Shown in pieces: positions 29,937-48,297 of a DNA stretch of 64,000 nucleotides. The notes under the pieces are model-generated. The model was not told the DNA's origin. It saw only the letters and a program-made list of their open reading frames with translations, and searched no databases. Both the position numbers and the translations under genes were made by a program. Numbering within the stretch: position 1 is the first letter of the stretch; each line of letters begins with the position of its first letter. Origin of the DNA: Serratia nematodiphila DZ0503SBS1 (lineage in GTDB: Bacteria; Pseudomonadota; Gammaproteobacteria; Enterobacterales; Enterobacteriaceae); contig NZ_JPUX01000001.1 of the NCBI RefSeq assembly GCF_000738675.1, positions 434,001-498,000 on the forward strand, written 5' to 3'.

Positions 29937-30485
29937 CTAACTGGCGATGGCGCGCGAAGGCTGACTTACGGTGAACAGACGTTTGTAATAAATGACGGTC
30001 GGATGGTAATGCCCATCGGGACCCGCTGCATAATCCGGCAGCTCACCCAAACAGCGATAACCCAGGCTGCGATAAAGCGCTTCTGCCGCCGAACCGGCCT
30101 GCGTATCCAGATACAATAGCCCGCGTTGCTGCTGCAGTGCCGCGTACTCCAGCGTCTTCATCAGAGCCTGACCTACGCCGTTGCGGCGAGCACGGCTATG
30201 CACCAACAGCTTCACTACCTCCGCACGATTACGGCCGTTCGGCTTCTGGCCAAGCTCAAGTTGCACGGTGCCAACGACGCCGCGATCGTCACGGGCAATC
30301 CACAGCAGCAGGTCACCTTTGGCCAGGGCCGGTCGCAGACTGTGGAAGTAGCTCTCGGCGTCTTCGTGAGGAATTAAGGTGTCGTAACCGACAGAAGCGC
30401 CGTGCGTGACGGCATCGGTCAACAGGCGGGCCAATTCATCGCGGTAAATCGGCAACGTAGCGGCGTTGATAGGCACTATTTTCAT
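29937..30485 (-). CDS. GNAT family N-acetyltransferase
   Basis: Predicted acetyl-CoA-dependent acetyltransferase of unknown substrate. 182 residues. The acetyl-CoA motif A is VKLLVHSRARRNGVGQALMKTLE at roughly residues 91-113, with an R-x-x-G-x-G loop, followed by YLDTQAGSAAEALYRSLGY, typical of motif B. The ribosome-binding site AGGAGGAAT precedes the ATG. It lies between coaA and the tRNA cluster, where E. coli has no such gene. Codon use looks like its neighbours. Confidence 0.85.
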   Translation of the reverse strand: MKIVPINAATLPIYRDELARLLTDAVTHGASVGYDTLIPHEDAESYFHSLRPALAKGDLLLWIARDDRGVVGTVQLELGQKPNGRNRAEVVKLLVHSRARRNGVGQALMKTLEYAALQQQRGLLYLDTQAGSAAEALYRSLGYRCLGELPDYAAGPDGHYHPTVIYYKRLFTVSQPSRAIAS

Positions 30486-30839
30486 CGGTCATTCCTCCTG
30501 GGATGGGGGGAATGAAGAGAAGCAATAACTGAGCCACAGCGGCGAAAGGCATAGCAACGGCAAATAGGGCGAGGGATCAGTGTAGCCCACGCCGCAGTTC
30601 GGGGCAGGTATCCCCTTTTTGGTGCATCGATCCCGCTCACAGTTTACCATCGCGGGTTAAGTGTTTTGAGAAGCCCGACACGGAGAAAGCGGCGCTCAAG
30701 GCTTGCAAAAAGTGGATAAAATTGTAGAGAATGATTGCCGCGAGTGATGAATGTTTGCACGCCGCAGGCTGCAAATTGCATGACAGTATGCAAAATTGAC
30801 TGATTTATGAGCGAAAGTGCGCGTAAAGCAATTTTTTTG
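30486..30839. other. Gene-free interval upstream of the tRNA-tufB operon
   Basis: About 350 bases between the divergent GNAT gene and the tRNA promoter. The right half is A/T-rich just before the promoter, consistent with an UP element and Fis region, though I did not identify individual sites. No supported ORF. Confidence 0.45.
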
Positions 30840-30868
30840 TTGCATAGGTCGCCCGCTCTACCTAGAAT
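30840..30868 (+). promoter_or_regulatory. Promoter of the tRNA-tufB operon
   Basis: TTGCAT (30840-30845), a 17-bp spacer and TAGAAT (30863-30868) are followed by a GC-rich discriminator (GCGCTGC). The first tRNA starts 14 bases downstream of the -10. The pattern fits a stringently controlled stable-RNA promoter. Confidence 0.85.
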
Positions 30869-30882
30869 GCGCTGCACTTGAT

Positions 30883-30958
<76 letters not shown>

Positions 30959-30983
30959 TTCAAGTCACAAGTAGTTAAAATCT

Positions 30984-31068
<85 letters not shown>

Positions 31069-31266
31069 AATCTTGCCTTCGGCGATTAACTGAGATGCGA
31101 TAAATACCGCAACGGTTGATGGCGGGAGGAGAGGGCGAAAGCCTTCGGCAAGGTTCGAGCTGTGCAGCGCAAGGCGCAGCCGGCCCGAAGGATGCGAGCC
31201 GAGTGATGAACAATCCTGCTCCATCCCAAAATTCTACAGAAAAATCAGGTAGCCGAGTTCCAGGAT

Positions 31267-31341
<75 letters not shown>

Positions 31342-31347
31342 AGATGT

Positions 31348-31423
31348 GCTGATATAGCTCAGTTGGTAGAGCGCACCCTTGGTAAGGGTGAGGTCGGCAG
31401 TTCGAATCTGCCTATCAGCACCA
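31348..31423 (+). tRNA. thrT: tRNA-Thr (anticodon GGT)
   Basis: 76 bases including CCA. The anticodon stem-loop CACCCTTGGTAAGGGTG shows GGT. It begins 6 bases after tRNA-Gly and is followed 109 bases later by tufB. Confidence 0.98.
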
Positions 31424-31496
31424 CTTCTTAATTTCTCGCCCCCTGATTTTCTTTCTGTTCTGGATTCAACGAGCAAATGCTTGGTTGATGTGGTGA

Positions 31497-32717
<1,221 letters not shown>

Positions 32718-32748
32718 TCGCTGATAAAGTTTGACGCGACACGCGGTA

Positions 32749-32775
32749 AAAGGGCATCATTTGATGCCCTTTTTC
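32749..32775 (+). terminator. Terminator after tufB
   Basis: AAAGGGCATCA / TGATGCCCTTT is an 11-bp stem with a 2-base loop running into T residues. Confidence 0.88.
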
Positions 32776-32916
32776 TACGCTGTGAACTAGAACCTATCTC
32801 ATCAGCGATTTTGCAGTCATAATCATTGGTGAGATGGGCTCTTAAACCGTATTGACTGAAATACGTCATGGCGTAAAACACCGGGATATCGCTAATGCGC
32901 TATCCGATCGGTTTGG

Positions 32917-32939
32917 TTTGCCTCGCAATGCGAGGCAAA
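32917..32939. repeat. Perfect 10-bp inverted repeat in the secE leader
   Basis: TTTGCCTCGC-AAT-GCGAGGCAAA is a perfect hairpin 39 bases before the secE start. It has no clean T-run after it, so it is more likely an mRNA leader structure or weak attenuator than a terminator. Its role is unknown. Confidence 0.6.
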
Positions 32940-32977
32940 GTTGTTTGTTATGAATCATCATTGTGACAGGTTGGTTT

Positions 32978-33361
32978 ATGAGTGCGAATACCGAGGCTCA
33001 AGGGAGCGGACGCGGCCTGGAAGCGGCAAAGTGGCTGATCGTCGCCGTTCTGTTGGTTGTGGCTATTGTCGGTAACTATTACTACCGTGATTTAAGCCTG
33101 CCATTGCGCGCGCTGGCAGTTGTGCTGATCATCGCCGTTGCAGGTGCAGTGGCTCTGATGACCACCAAAGGCAAAGCCACCGTTGCGTTTGCCCGTGAAG
33201 CGCGTACCGAAGTACGTAAAGTGATTTGGCCAACTCGTCAGGAAACGCTACACACCACGTTGATCGTTGCCGCGGTAACCGCCGTGATGTCACTGATTCT
33301 GTGGGGACTGGATGGTATTCTGGTCCGTCTGGTGTCGTTTATTACTGGCCTGAGGTTCTAA
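32978..33361 (+). CDS. secE: SecE: protein translocase subunit
   Basis: SecE stabilises SecY in the SecYEG channel. 127 residues, the three-helix enterobacterial form: membrane segments at about 18-38, 45-65 and 95-120, with the conserved cytosolic amphipathic helix and hinge ([19 protein letters not shown]) before the last helix. The start ATG at 32978 gives MSANTEAQG; an upstream frame extension of 5 codons is unlikely. nusG follows with one base between. Confidence 0.97.
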   Translation: MSANTEAQGSGRGLEAAKWLIVAVLLVVAIVGNYYYRDLSLPLRALAVVLIIAVAGAVALMTTKGKATVAFAREARTEVRKVIWPTRQETLHTTLIVAAVTAVMSLILWGLDGILVRLVSFITGLRF

Positions 33362-33362
33362 A

Positions 33363-33908
33363 ATGTCTGAAGCTCCAAAAAAACGTTGGTACGTCGTTCA
33401 GGCGTTTTCCGGTTTTGAAGGTCGCGTAGCGCAATCGCTGCGTGAACACATCAAACTGCACGATATGGAAGAGCTGTTCGGCGAAGTGATGGTGCCTACG
33501 GAAGAAGTGGTTGAAATCCGTGGCGGTCAGCGTCGCAAGAGCGAGCGTAAGTTCTTCCCTGGCTATGTGCTGGTGCAGATGGTGATGAATGACGCCAGTT
33601 GGCACTTGGTGCGCAGCGTACCGCGCGTCATGGGGTTCATCGGCGGAACGTCTGACCGTCCAGCGCCGATCAGCGATAAAGAAGTTGATGCGATCATGAA
33701 CCGCCTGCAGCAGGTCGGTGACAAGCCGCGTCCGAAAACGCTGTTCGAGCCGGGCGAGCTGGTGCGCGTCAACGACGGCCCGTTTGCCGATTTCAACGGC
33801 GTGGTCGAAGAAGTCGATTACGAGAAGAGCCGCCTGAAAGTTTCCGTTTCCATCTTCGGCCGTGCAACGCCGGTGGAACTGGACTTCAGCCAGGTTGAAA
33901 AAGGCTGA
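33363..33908 (+). CDS. nusG: NusG: transcription termination/antitermination factor
   Basis: NusG binds RNA polymerase through its NGN domain and links it to Rho or to ribosomal protein S10 through its KOW domain. 181 residues as in E. coli. The NGN domain covers about 1-120 ([30 protein letters not shown]), and the KOW domain about 128-181 ([22 protein letters not shown]). It is the second gene of secE-nusG. Confidence 0.98.
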   Translation: MSEAPKKRWYVVQAFSGFEGRVAQSLREHIKLHDMEELFGEVMVPTEEVVEIRGGQRRKSERKFFPGYVLVQMVMNDASWHLVRSVPRVMGFIGGTSDRPAPISDKEVDAIMNRLQQVGDKPRPKTLFEPGELVRVNDGPFADFNGVVEEVDYEKSRLKVSVSIFGRATPVELDFSQVEKG

Positions 33909-33942
33909 TCGAATAATCAGCAGTAAGCGGCCTGTTGCCGCT

Positions 33943-33971
33943 TGTCAAAGGCGCGAAATTGAACTACAATT
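33943..33971 (+). promoter_or_regulatory. Promoter for rplKA, embedded in the nusG terminator
   Basis: TTGTCA (33943-33948), a 17-bp spacer and TACAAT (33966-33971) form a good sigma70 promoter. The -10 falls in the loop and 3' arm of the hairpin that terminates nusG, so the two signals share the same bases. Confidence 0.78.
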
Positions 33972-33990
33972 TCGCGCCTTTTGTTTTTAG
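33948..33990 (+). terminator. Terminator after nusG
   Basis: AAAGGCGCGAAATT / AATTTCGCGCCTTT is a 14-bp perfect stem with a 7-base loop followed by TGTTTTT. It overlaps the rplK promoter. Confidence 0.85.
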
Positions 33991-34023
33991 ATGCCTTGCC
34001 TGATGTTTGTCCGGCGAGGTTAA

Positions 34024-34073
34024 ACACGGGGAGCCTCTCACGAGGCGATACTACCCAAACCGAGGAAATTTAA
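34024..34073 (+). promoter_or_regulatory. Probable L1 autoregulatory target in the rplK leader
   Basis: The leader GGGGAGCCTCTCACGAGGCG followed by ATACTACCC resembles the E. coli L11-operon leader bound by ribosomal protein L1, which mimics the 23S L1 site. The hairpin GCCTC/GAGGC is clear. The assignment rests on position and resemblance. Confidence 0.6.
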
Positions 34074-35210
<1,137 letters not shown>

Positions 35211-35230
35211 TCGCACTTGCGATTATCGCT

Positions 35231-35259
35231 TTGACTTGGGGCCAAGATTTGTCTAGAAT
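35231..35259 (+). promoter_or_regulatory. Promoter of rplJL-rpoBC (PL10)
   Basis: TTGACT (35231-35236), a 17-bp spacer and TAGAAT (35254-35259) form a strong sigma70 promoter just after rplA. It drives rplJL and, by read-through, rpoBC. Confidence 0.88.
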
Positions 35260-35315
35260 CTTATGCCCCAAGGTTTTACTATTGGCTATGCCGTAGGCAA
35301 AACAAAGATTTTTCG

Positions 35316-35408
35316 GTTGGAGCCTGGCCTATCCAGGCCTCCGTCCAAGACCGCAGGTGTATCGCGAGATACTTAATCCTTCCTGCGTAGACGGTGACAG
35401 AGCCTAAG
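35316..35408 (+). promoter_or_regulatory. L10 leader (ribosomal protein L10-L12 autoregulatory RNA)
   Basis: The leader contains the conserved GAGCCTGGCCTATCCAGGC hairpin, CCGTCCAAGACCGCAGG, and TCCTGCGTAGACGGTGACAG, which pair into the L10-binding structure seen in enterobacteria. Binding of L10-(L12)4 represses translation of rplJ about 140 bases downstream. The 338-base gap between rplA and rplJ is explained by this leader and the promoter. No gene is present in it. Confidence 0.88.
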
Positions 35409-35548
35409 AAAATTTTTCTTTTTTATAAAAGAATGTCTTTGCTGGATTCTGCTCACCGTGTTAAGCCGCTCGGCGTGGCGTTTTACAAAGCGCCGAGTGA
35501 AGTGAGTTCCGGGGGATTTTCCCCGGCTAATCCAGGAGCAAAAAGCTA

Positions 35549-36046
35549 ATGGCATTAAATCTTCAAGACAAACAAGCGATTGTTGCTGAAGTCAGCGAAG
35601 TAGCCAAAGGCGCGCTGTCTGCGGTTGTTGCGGATTCCCGCGGCGTTACCGTAGATAAAATGACTGAACTGCGTAAAGCAGGTCGTGAAGCTGGCGTTTA
35701 CATGCGTGTTGTTCGCAACACCCTGATGCGTCGCGTAGTTGAAGGCACTCCATTCGAATGCCTGAAAGACACGTTTGTCGGTCCAACCTTGATTGCATTC
35801 TCTCACGAACACCCGGGCGCTGCTGCTCGTCTGTTCAAAGAGTTCGCGAAAGCGAATGCAAAATTCGAGGTTAAAGCTGCGGCCTTTGAAGGTGAGCTGA
35901 TCCCAGCGGCGCAAATCGACCGCCTGGCGACGCTGCCAACTTACGAAGAAGCGATCGCACGCCTGATGGCAACCATGAAAGAAGCCGCTGCCGGCAAACT
36001 GGTTCGCACTCTGGCTGCAGTACGCGATCAGAAAGAAGCGGCGTAA
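35549..36046 (+). CDS. rplJ: Ribosomal protein L10 (uL10)
   Basis: L10 anchors the L7/L12 stalk to the 50S subunit. 165 residues as in E. coli. The N-terminal rRNA-binding domain covers about 1-130, and the C-terminal helix that holds L12 dimers covers the rest. The ribosome-binding site CAGGAGCAAAAAGCTA precedes ATG. It is autoregulated through the upstream L10 leader. Confidence 0.98.
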   Translation: MALNLQDKQAIVAEVSEVAKGALSAVVADSRGVTVDKMTELRKAGREAGVYMRVVRNTLMRRVVEGTPFECLKDTFVGPTLIAFSHEHPGAAARLFKEFAKANAKFEVKAAAFEGELIPAAQIDRLATLPTYEEAIARLMATMKEAAAGKLVRTLAAVRDQKEAA

Positions 36047-36091
36047 GCCACTCTTTCTTAGCCTTTGCTAACGTATTTAAACTATTTCTGA

Positions 36092-36475
<384 letters not shown>

Positions 36476-36514
36476 GCCAACCTTTCCGGTTGCAGCCTAG
36501 TCTTTTAGGCTGAT

Positions 36515-36545
36515 GGCTGGTGACTTTTTAGTCACCAGCCTTTTT
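36515..36545 (+). terminator. rplL-rpoB attenuator
   Basis: GGCTGGTGAC / GTCACCAGCC is a 10-bp stem with a 6-base loop and five T residues, 40 bases after rplL. In E. coli a partial terminator here lets only a fraction of transcripts into rpoBC; the same role is inferred. Confidence 0.88.
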
Positions 36546-36807
36546 GCGCTGTAGGGCGCCAGTAGCGTTTCACACTGTTTGGCTGCTGGTTTCGCCTCCC
36601 AATGTTTGTTTCTATTGACGACTTAATATACCGCGGTCTTTGCACTACCAGGAGTTCTGGGGGAAGGCGCGATGAAATGGTTTAAGCGTGATAGCAAGAG
36701 ACATTGCGGAAAGTGTTCCCGCTTTCCGGTCGACAAAACGGTGTTGCATGAACTGTCCTTAATCGGACGGACAGATTGGGTCACTGATCAGCGAGCTGAG
36801 GAACCCT
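36546..36807 (+). other. rplL-rpoB spacer with possible leader ORF
   Basis: 262 bases between the attenuator and rpoB. In E. coli this region is folded and cut by RNase III, so structured RNA is expected. An ATG at 36672, behind GGGGGAAGG, opens a 57-codon frame that ends inside rpoB at 36845; see the separate entry. No other gene is supported. Confidence 0.5.
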
Positions 36808-40836
<4,029 letters not shown>

Positions 40837-40848
40837 TCGTCATTCCGG

Positions 40849-40877
40849 CTCAGGCTCCCCGCCTAAGGGAGCCTGAG
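40849..40877. repeat. Perfect hairpin in the rpoB-rpoC spacer
   Basis: CTCAGGCTCCC / GGGAGCCTGAG is an 11-bp perfect stem with a 7-base loop in the 118-base spacer, with no T-run. It is probably an mRNA structure between the two cistrons rather than a terminator. Confidence 0.65.
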
Positions 40878-40954
40878 GGTGGTTGTTCAGGTCACACGGG
40901 TACCTACTGCGGTTGTGGGTACCCAACAGGTTTAACTCCGACAGGAGCCAATCC

Positions 40955-45178
<4,224 letters not shown>

Positions 45179-45194
45179 TCGTCATCCGCGCCGC

Positions 45195-45253
45195 GGGCCC
45201 GGCATGCCGGGCCCATTGCCAGATAAACCGCTCCCTCGGGGGCGGTTTTTTTT
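45195..45253 (+). terminator. Terminator region after rpoC
   Basis: A 20-base perfect palindrome (45195-45214, core GGCATGCC) is followed by the intrinsic terminator ACCGCTCCC-TCG-GGGGCGGT (45227-45246) and eight T residues. It ends the rplJL-rpoBC transcription unit. Confidence 0.9.
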
Positions 45254-45345
45254 CGCCTCATGCCGGGGCAGAGCAAACTTTGCTACTATGGTTACAGCAG
45301 AAATTGACCGGCGCTTTTACCAAGACAACCAAGGACAGTGCGAAC

Positions 45346-45792
45346 ATGGACAGCCTCATTACCTTCGAAAAATTGACGGCGCAACACCTGCCTTACCTGT
45401 ATGAGATCCGCTTTTCCGTTGAAGAAAACCTGCTGCATCCGCATCAAATCCAGTATCTGCAGCGCAGGCAGGCGCTGGAGGACATCAACCAGGGCGGCGG
45501 CTGGATCTGCAAGCATGGCGACGACTATGCCGGCGTTGGCTTCGGGTTATTCATCCCTGAACCGCTGATCGGCGGCCTGTTCGTGAAGCCGGAATACCAG
45601 TCGAAGGGGATCGGCTCCGCCTTGTTGGCGCGAGTCACCGCCTGGATGTTTGAGCGCGGCGCCGAAGCGATCCACTTAACCACCGATCCGGGCTCCAAAG
45701 CCGAAGGCTTTTATCAACATCACGGCTGGGTCGTGGTCGGGCAGGATGAGTTCGGCCAGGCCGAACTGGTGAAACGCAAAGAGGGTGAATAA
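45346..45792 (+). CDS. GNAT family N-acetyltransferase
   Basis: Predicted acetyltransferase of unknown substrate. 148 residues. Motif A is GGLFVKPEYQSKGIGSALLARV near 74-95, with the Q-x-x-G-x-G acetyl-CoA loop, and motif B is EGFYQHHGWVVVG near 123-136. I chose ATG 45346 (MDSLITFEKL), preceded by AAGGACAGTG; the frame extends upstream without a good start. Its stop overlaps the next gene's ATG by one base, so it is probably cotranscribed with the secreted-protein/kinase genes. E. coli lacks it here. Confidence 0.82.
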   Translation: MDSLITFEKLTAQHLPYLYEIRFSVEENLLHPHQIQYLQRRQALEDINQGGGWICKHGDDYAGVGFGLFIPEPLIGGLFVKPEYQSKGIGSALLARVTAWMFERGAEAIHLTTDPGSKAEGFYQHHGWVVVGQDEFGQAELVKRKEGE

Positions 45793-46256
45793 TGACAATC
45801 AAAGGATTGATGACGTTACTGCTGCTTTCGCTGTTCAGCGCACCGCTGTATGCGGCCGTTGACTATTTTTACCTGAAACCGCTCGATGGTGAGAAGATCA
45901 AGATAACCAGGCAGATGCTGGAGGCGATGCCGCAGTACACGATTAAAACCTCGACCAATTTCACTCCGGAAGATACGTTCACCGGCGTTGAGTTTGCAGA
46001 GTTAGTGAAAGCCTACCACCTGAAAGGCCAGTCGGTGCGCGCTTTCGCCTGGGATGATTACTCCTATTCGATGCCGATTGACGAGATGATTAAATACCGT
46101 GTGATCGTCGCCTACCAGCGCGGCGGCAAGCCGATCGACGTTGGTGAGCTGGGGCCGTTCGCCATTATTTATCCGCGCGATGGCTATGCCGAACTGAATA
46201 ACCTGGATGTGAATGCGAAAACCGTCTGGCAAGTGAAACGGTTGGAGCTGAAATAA
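45792..46256 (+). CDS. Secreted protein with truncated oxidoreductase molybdopterin-binding-like fold
   Basis: Not a named gene. 154 residues. Residues 1-21 form a clear Sec signal peptide (MTIKGLMTLLLLSLFSAPLYA, cut at A-x-A). The mature part resembles the sulfite-oxidase/YedY molybdopterin fold in short form: TFTGVEFAELVKAY, AFAWDDYSYSMPIDEM and GPFAIIYPRDGY match the usual 'F.GV.L.DLL', 'ND Y.. .IP' and 'GP..IIYP' pattern. It has no cysteine, so the cofactor ligand is missing and it is unlikely to be an enzyme. The kinase gene begins 1 base after its stop, which suggests it is a periplasmic partner or ligand sensor for that kinase. That role is inference. Confidence 0.7.
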   Translation: MTIKGLMTLLLLSLFSAPLYAAVDYFYLKPLDGEKIKITRQMLEAMPQYTIKTSTNFTPEDTFTGVEFAELVKAYHLKGQSVRAFAWDDYSYSMPIDEMIKYRVIVAYQRGGKPIDVGELGPFAIIYPRDGYAELNNLDVNAKTVWQVKRLELK

Positions 46257-46257
46257 G

Positions 46258-47532
46258 ATGAGCAAAAAACTGATCGGTACTCTTATCGCGTTGGTTGCCA
46301 TCTTCTCCTTATTGATTTTGTTGATTGCCATTAACTTCGGCGGCGTAAAAGAGCGCTATAAGCAGATTGAGCCCAATCTGGACAACTACTCGGTGGCCGA
46401 GATCCTGTTTCTGGCCTTTGAAAGGACCAAAACCGCACTGTTGCTCAGTGAAAACAATGACTACGGCGCCTTCCAGATCAAAAAGAAAATCTTCTACTCG
46501 AAGATTCAGATCCTGGAGAGCCGTTCGACCTTCAGCGACTCTTTTTATTACGACGACGAGTTCATCAAAAATGTTGCGCTGCTGAAGCAGCAGTACCGCA
46601 CGTTGGACGATCTTTCTGCCGGCTTGCTGGTGGGGCTGAAAAACAAGGCGGACATTCTCTCTTATATGGATGATATCGAGGGTACGCTGGTCGATATCCA
46701 GGAAATTATTTATCGGATACAGATTAAAAACTTTACCGAAGTGAAAGGCATCATCCAGGACAACTCGAGTAAAGCCGAGATGTTCGCCCTCTTTTCGCTG
46801 ATTTTAGTGTTCCTGATGATGTTCCTGGTGTTGAGAAACGCCTTCTCGTTGAAAGAGATCATCAAGAACAAGAACATCTTTATCTCTTCCATCTACCACG
46901 AGATCGCCGGCTCGACCCAGGCCATCGTCATTGCCGCGGATATCATGGAACATGAGCTGGCGCAGGAAGAATTGAAAAAAGAAGCCCGCCTGATCTCCTA
47001 TCACGGTAACAAGATCGCCGAACAAACGCGCGAGGTGATGGATTATTCTCGGCTTGAGATGGGAGAAGTTAAAATCAATATTTCCACCTTCCGGCTGAAT
47101 GAGGTGGTGGACGATGCCGTAACCGGCATCGGCGCCGGGCGAGGCAATCGCCTCGTGATCCACCATTCGTCTTATGCCGGCCTGATTGGTTCTGATAAAT
47201 ACAAGCTCTACCGAATATTGGCCAACCTGCTCAGCAACGCGGATAAGTTTACCCACCACGGCGCGATCGCCCTCAATGTGAAGGTGTGTCACGGCAATCT
47301 GTATTTGCGGGTAAAAGACACCGGCATCGGGTTTAACGTCGATAATCTGGATCGGTTATATAAGGCGTTCAATCAGGGGGTGGAAAGGGAAACGCGGCAG
47401 GGATTAGGGCTGGGGCTGACCATTATCAAAAATTACGTCACGACGATGAAAGGCACCATCAAGGTCAAATCCGTCGAAGGGGTTGGCTCATCGTTTTTGA
47501 TCCGCATTCCGGTCAAACTAATTAAAGAATAG
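46258..47532 (+). CDS. Membrane sensor histidine kinase
   Basis: Inner-membrane two-component kinase of unknown signal. 424 residues. TM1 is at about 5-27, a periplasmic sensor of about 145 residues follows with no family I recognise, and TM2 is at about 175-193. The cytoplasmic part has a dimerisation region with phospho-acceptor H214 in IYHEIAGSTQ, an N box NLLSNADKF (323-331), a G1 box DTGIGF (354-359) and a G2 box GLGLGL (382-387). It starts one base after the secreted-protein gene and converges on the response regulator with a 15-base overlap of their coding ends. Confidence 0.88.
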   Translation: MSKKLIGTLIALVAIFSLLILLIAINFGGVKERYKQIEPNLDNYSVAEILFLAFERTKTALLLSENNDYGAFQIKKKIFYSKIQILESRSTFSDSFYYDDEFIKNVALLKQQYRTLDDLSAGLLVGLKNKADILSYMDDIEGTLVDIQEIIYRIQIKNFTEVKGIIQDNSSKAEMFALFSLILVFLMMFLVLRNAFSLKEIIKNKNIFISSIYHEIAGSTQAIVIAADIMEHELAQEELKKEARLISYHGNKIAEQTREVMDYSRLEMGEVKINISTFRLNEVVDDAVTGIGAGRGNRLVIHHSSYAGLIGSDKYKLYRILANLLSNADKFTHHGAIALNVKVCHGNLYLRVKDTGIGFNVDNLDRLYKAFNQGVERETRQGLGLGLTIIKNYVTTMKGTIKVKSVEGVGSSFLIRIPVKLIKE

Positions 47533-48297
47533 GTTCGACAGCAATAGCGAAGAGATAATCAGCGGCTTGGTCGGTTTTTCCACCAGGTGCACGTCATAGT
47601 GCAGGATCATGTCGCCGATGTTTTTCTCGTAGTGATTCAGCTGGCCGGTCAGAATGATGATGCGGGCGTGCGGATCGAGGGCGTCTTTAATTTTCTTCAC
47701 CACGCGTTCGGAAGTCTCGCCGAAGTCCAACAGCCAGTCCAAAATAAACGCCTCAAAGGACTGCTGCTCCAGCGCGGCCAGCATGGCGTCCGCCGTCTGA
47801 AAGGTCTCAGCCTCGATGCCGTAGCGGCTGGCGATCTTCTTCAACAGTTCGAGAATATCGCCGTCATTATCCAGGATCGCGATGCGCGGGGCCGGCAGAA
47901 AGTCTATCTTGTTGACTTTATACAGCGGGGCATCGGCTGCATATTCCCGATTGGTGTTGATGATGAAAAGATCGTCCTTTTTGTAGGCGTAAGTTTCGTC
48001 GTTGTCCGCTTGCGTGACCGGGCGCTCGTCGACCTCAATGTTGCAGCGCTTGTGAATGCTGTTCATGATAAACACGCCGTTATGTGTCCGTTGGCCGGCA
48101 AACGGCTCGTTGAAATACTGGAAAACCTTTTTGACTTCATCGAGGGTGATGCCCCTTTTGCCATCCAGCTTCTGTTTGGCGCTGTTGTACTGAAGGTTCA
48201 GTATGTTGGCCATCGTGGAGGCATGTTTTCTGTCGCCAACTCCTTTCAGAGTGAGCAACGCGCTGATTGCATCGATGTAATTTGGCGTTTTCTTCAT
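47518..48297 (-). CDS. Response regulator with N-terminal DNA-binding-like domain
   Basis: 259 residues with reversed domain order. Residues about 8-65 look like a helix-turn-helix of the BetR kind (HASTMANILNLQYNSAKQKLDGKRGITLDEVKKVF, in part), then a linker to 133, then a C-terminal receiver domain. Receiver residues are present: D143/D145 (ILDNDGD), phospho-acceptor D187 (ILDWLL), T217 (ILTGQ) and K241 (VEKP). It is the probable partner of the convergent kinase 15 bases into its 3' end. The most common regulators have the receiver first, so this order is unusual. DNA binding is inferred from the HTH-like segment. Confidence 0.82.
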   Translation of the reverse strand: MKKTPNYIDAISALLTLKGVGDRKHASTMANILNLQYNSAKQKLDGKRGITLDEVKKVFQYFNEPFAGQRTHNGVFIMNSIHKRCNIEVDERPVTQADNDETYAYKKDDLFIINTNREYAADAPLYKVNKIDFLPAPRIAILDNDGDILELLKKIASRYGIEAETFQTADAMLAALEQQSFEAFILDWLLDFGETSERVVKKIKDALDPHARIIILTGQLNHYEKNIGDMILHYDVHLVEKPTKPLIISSLLLSNLFFN

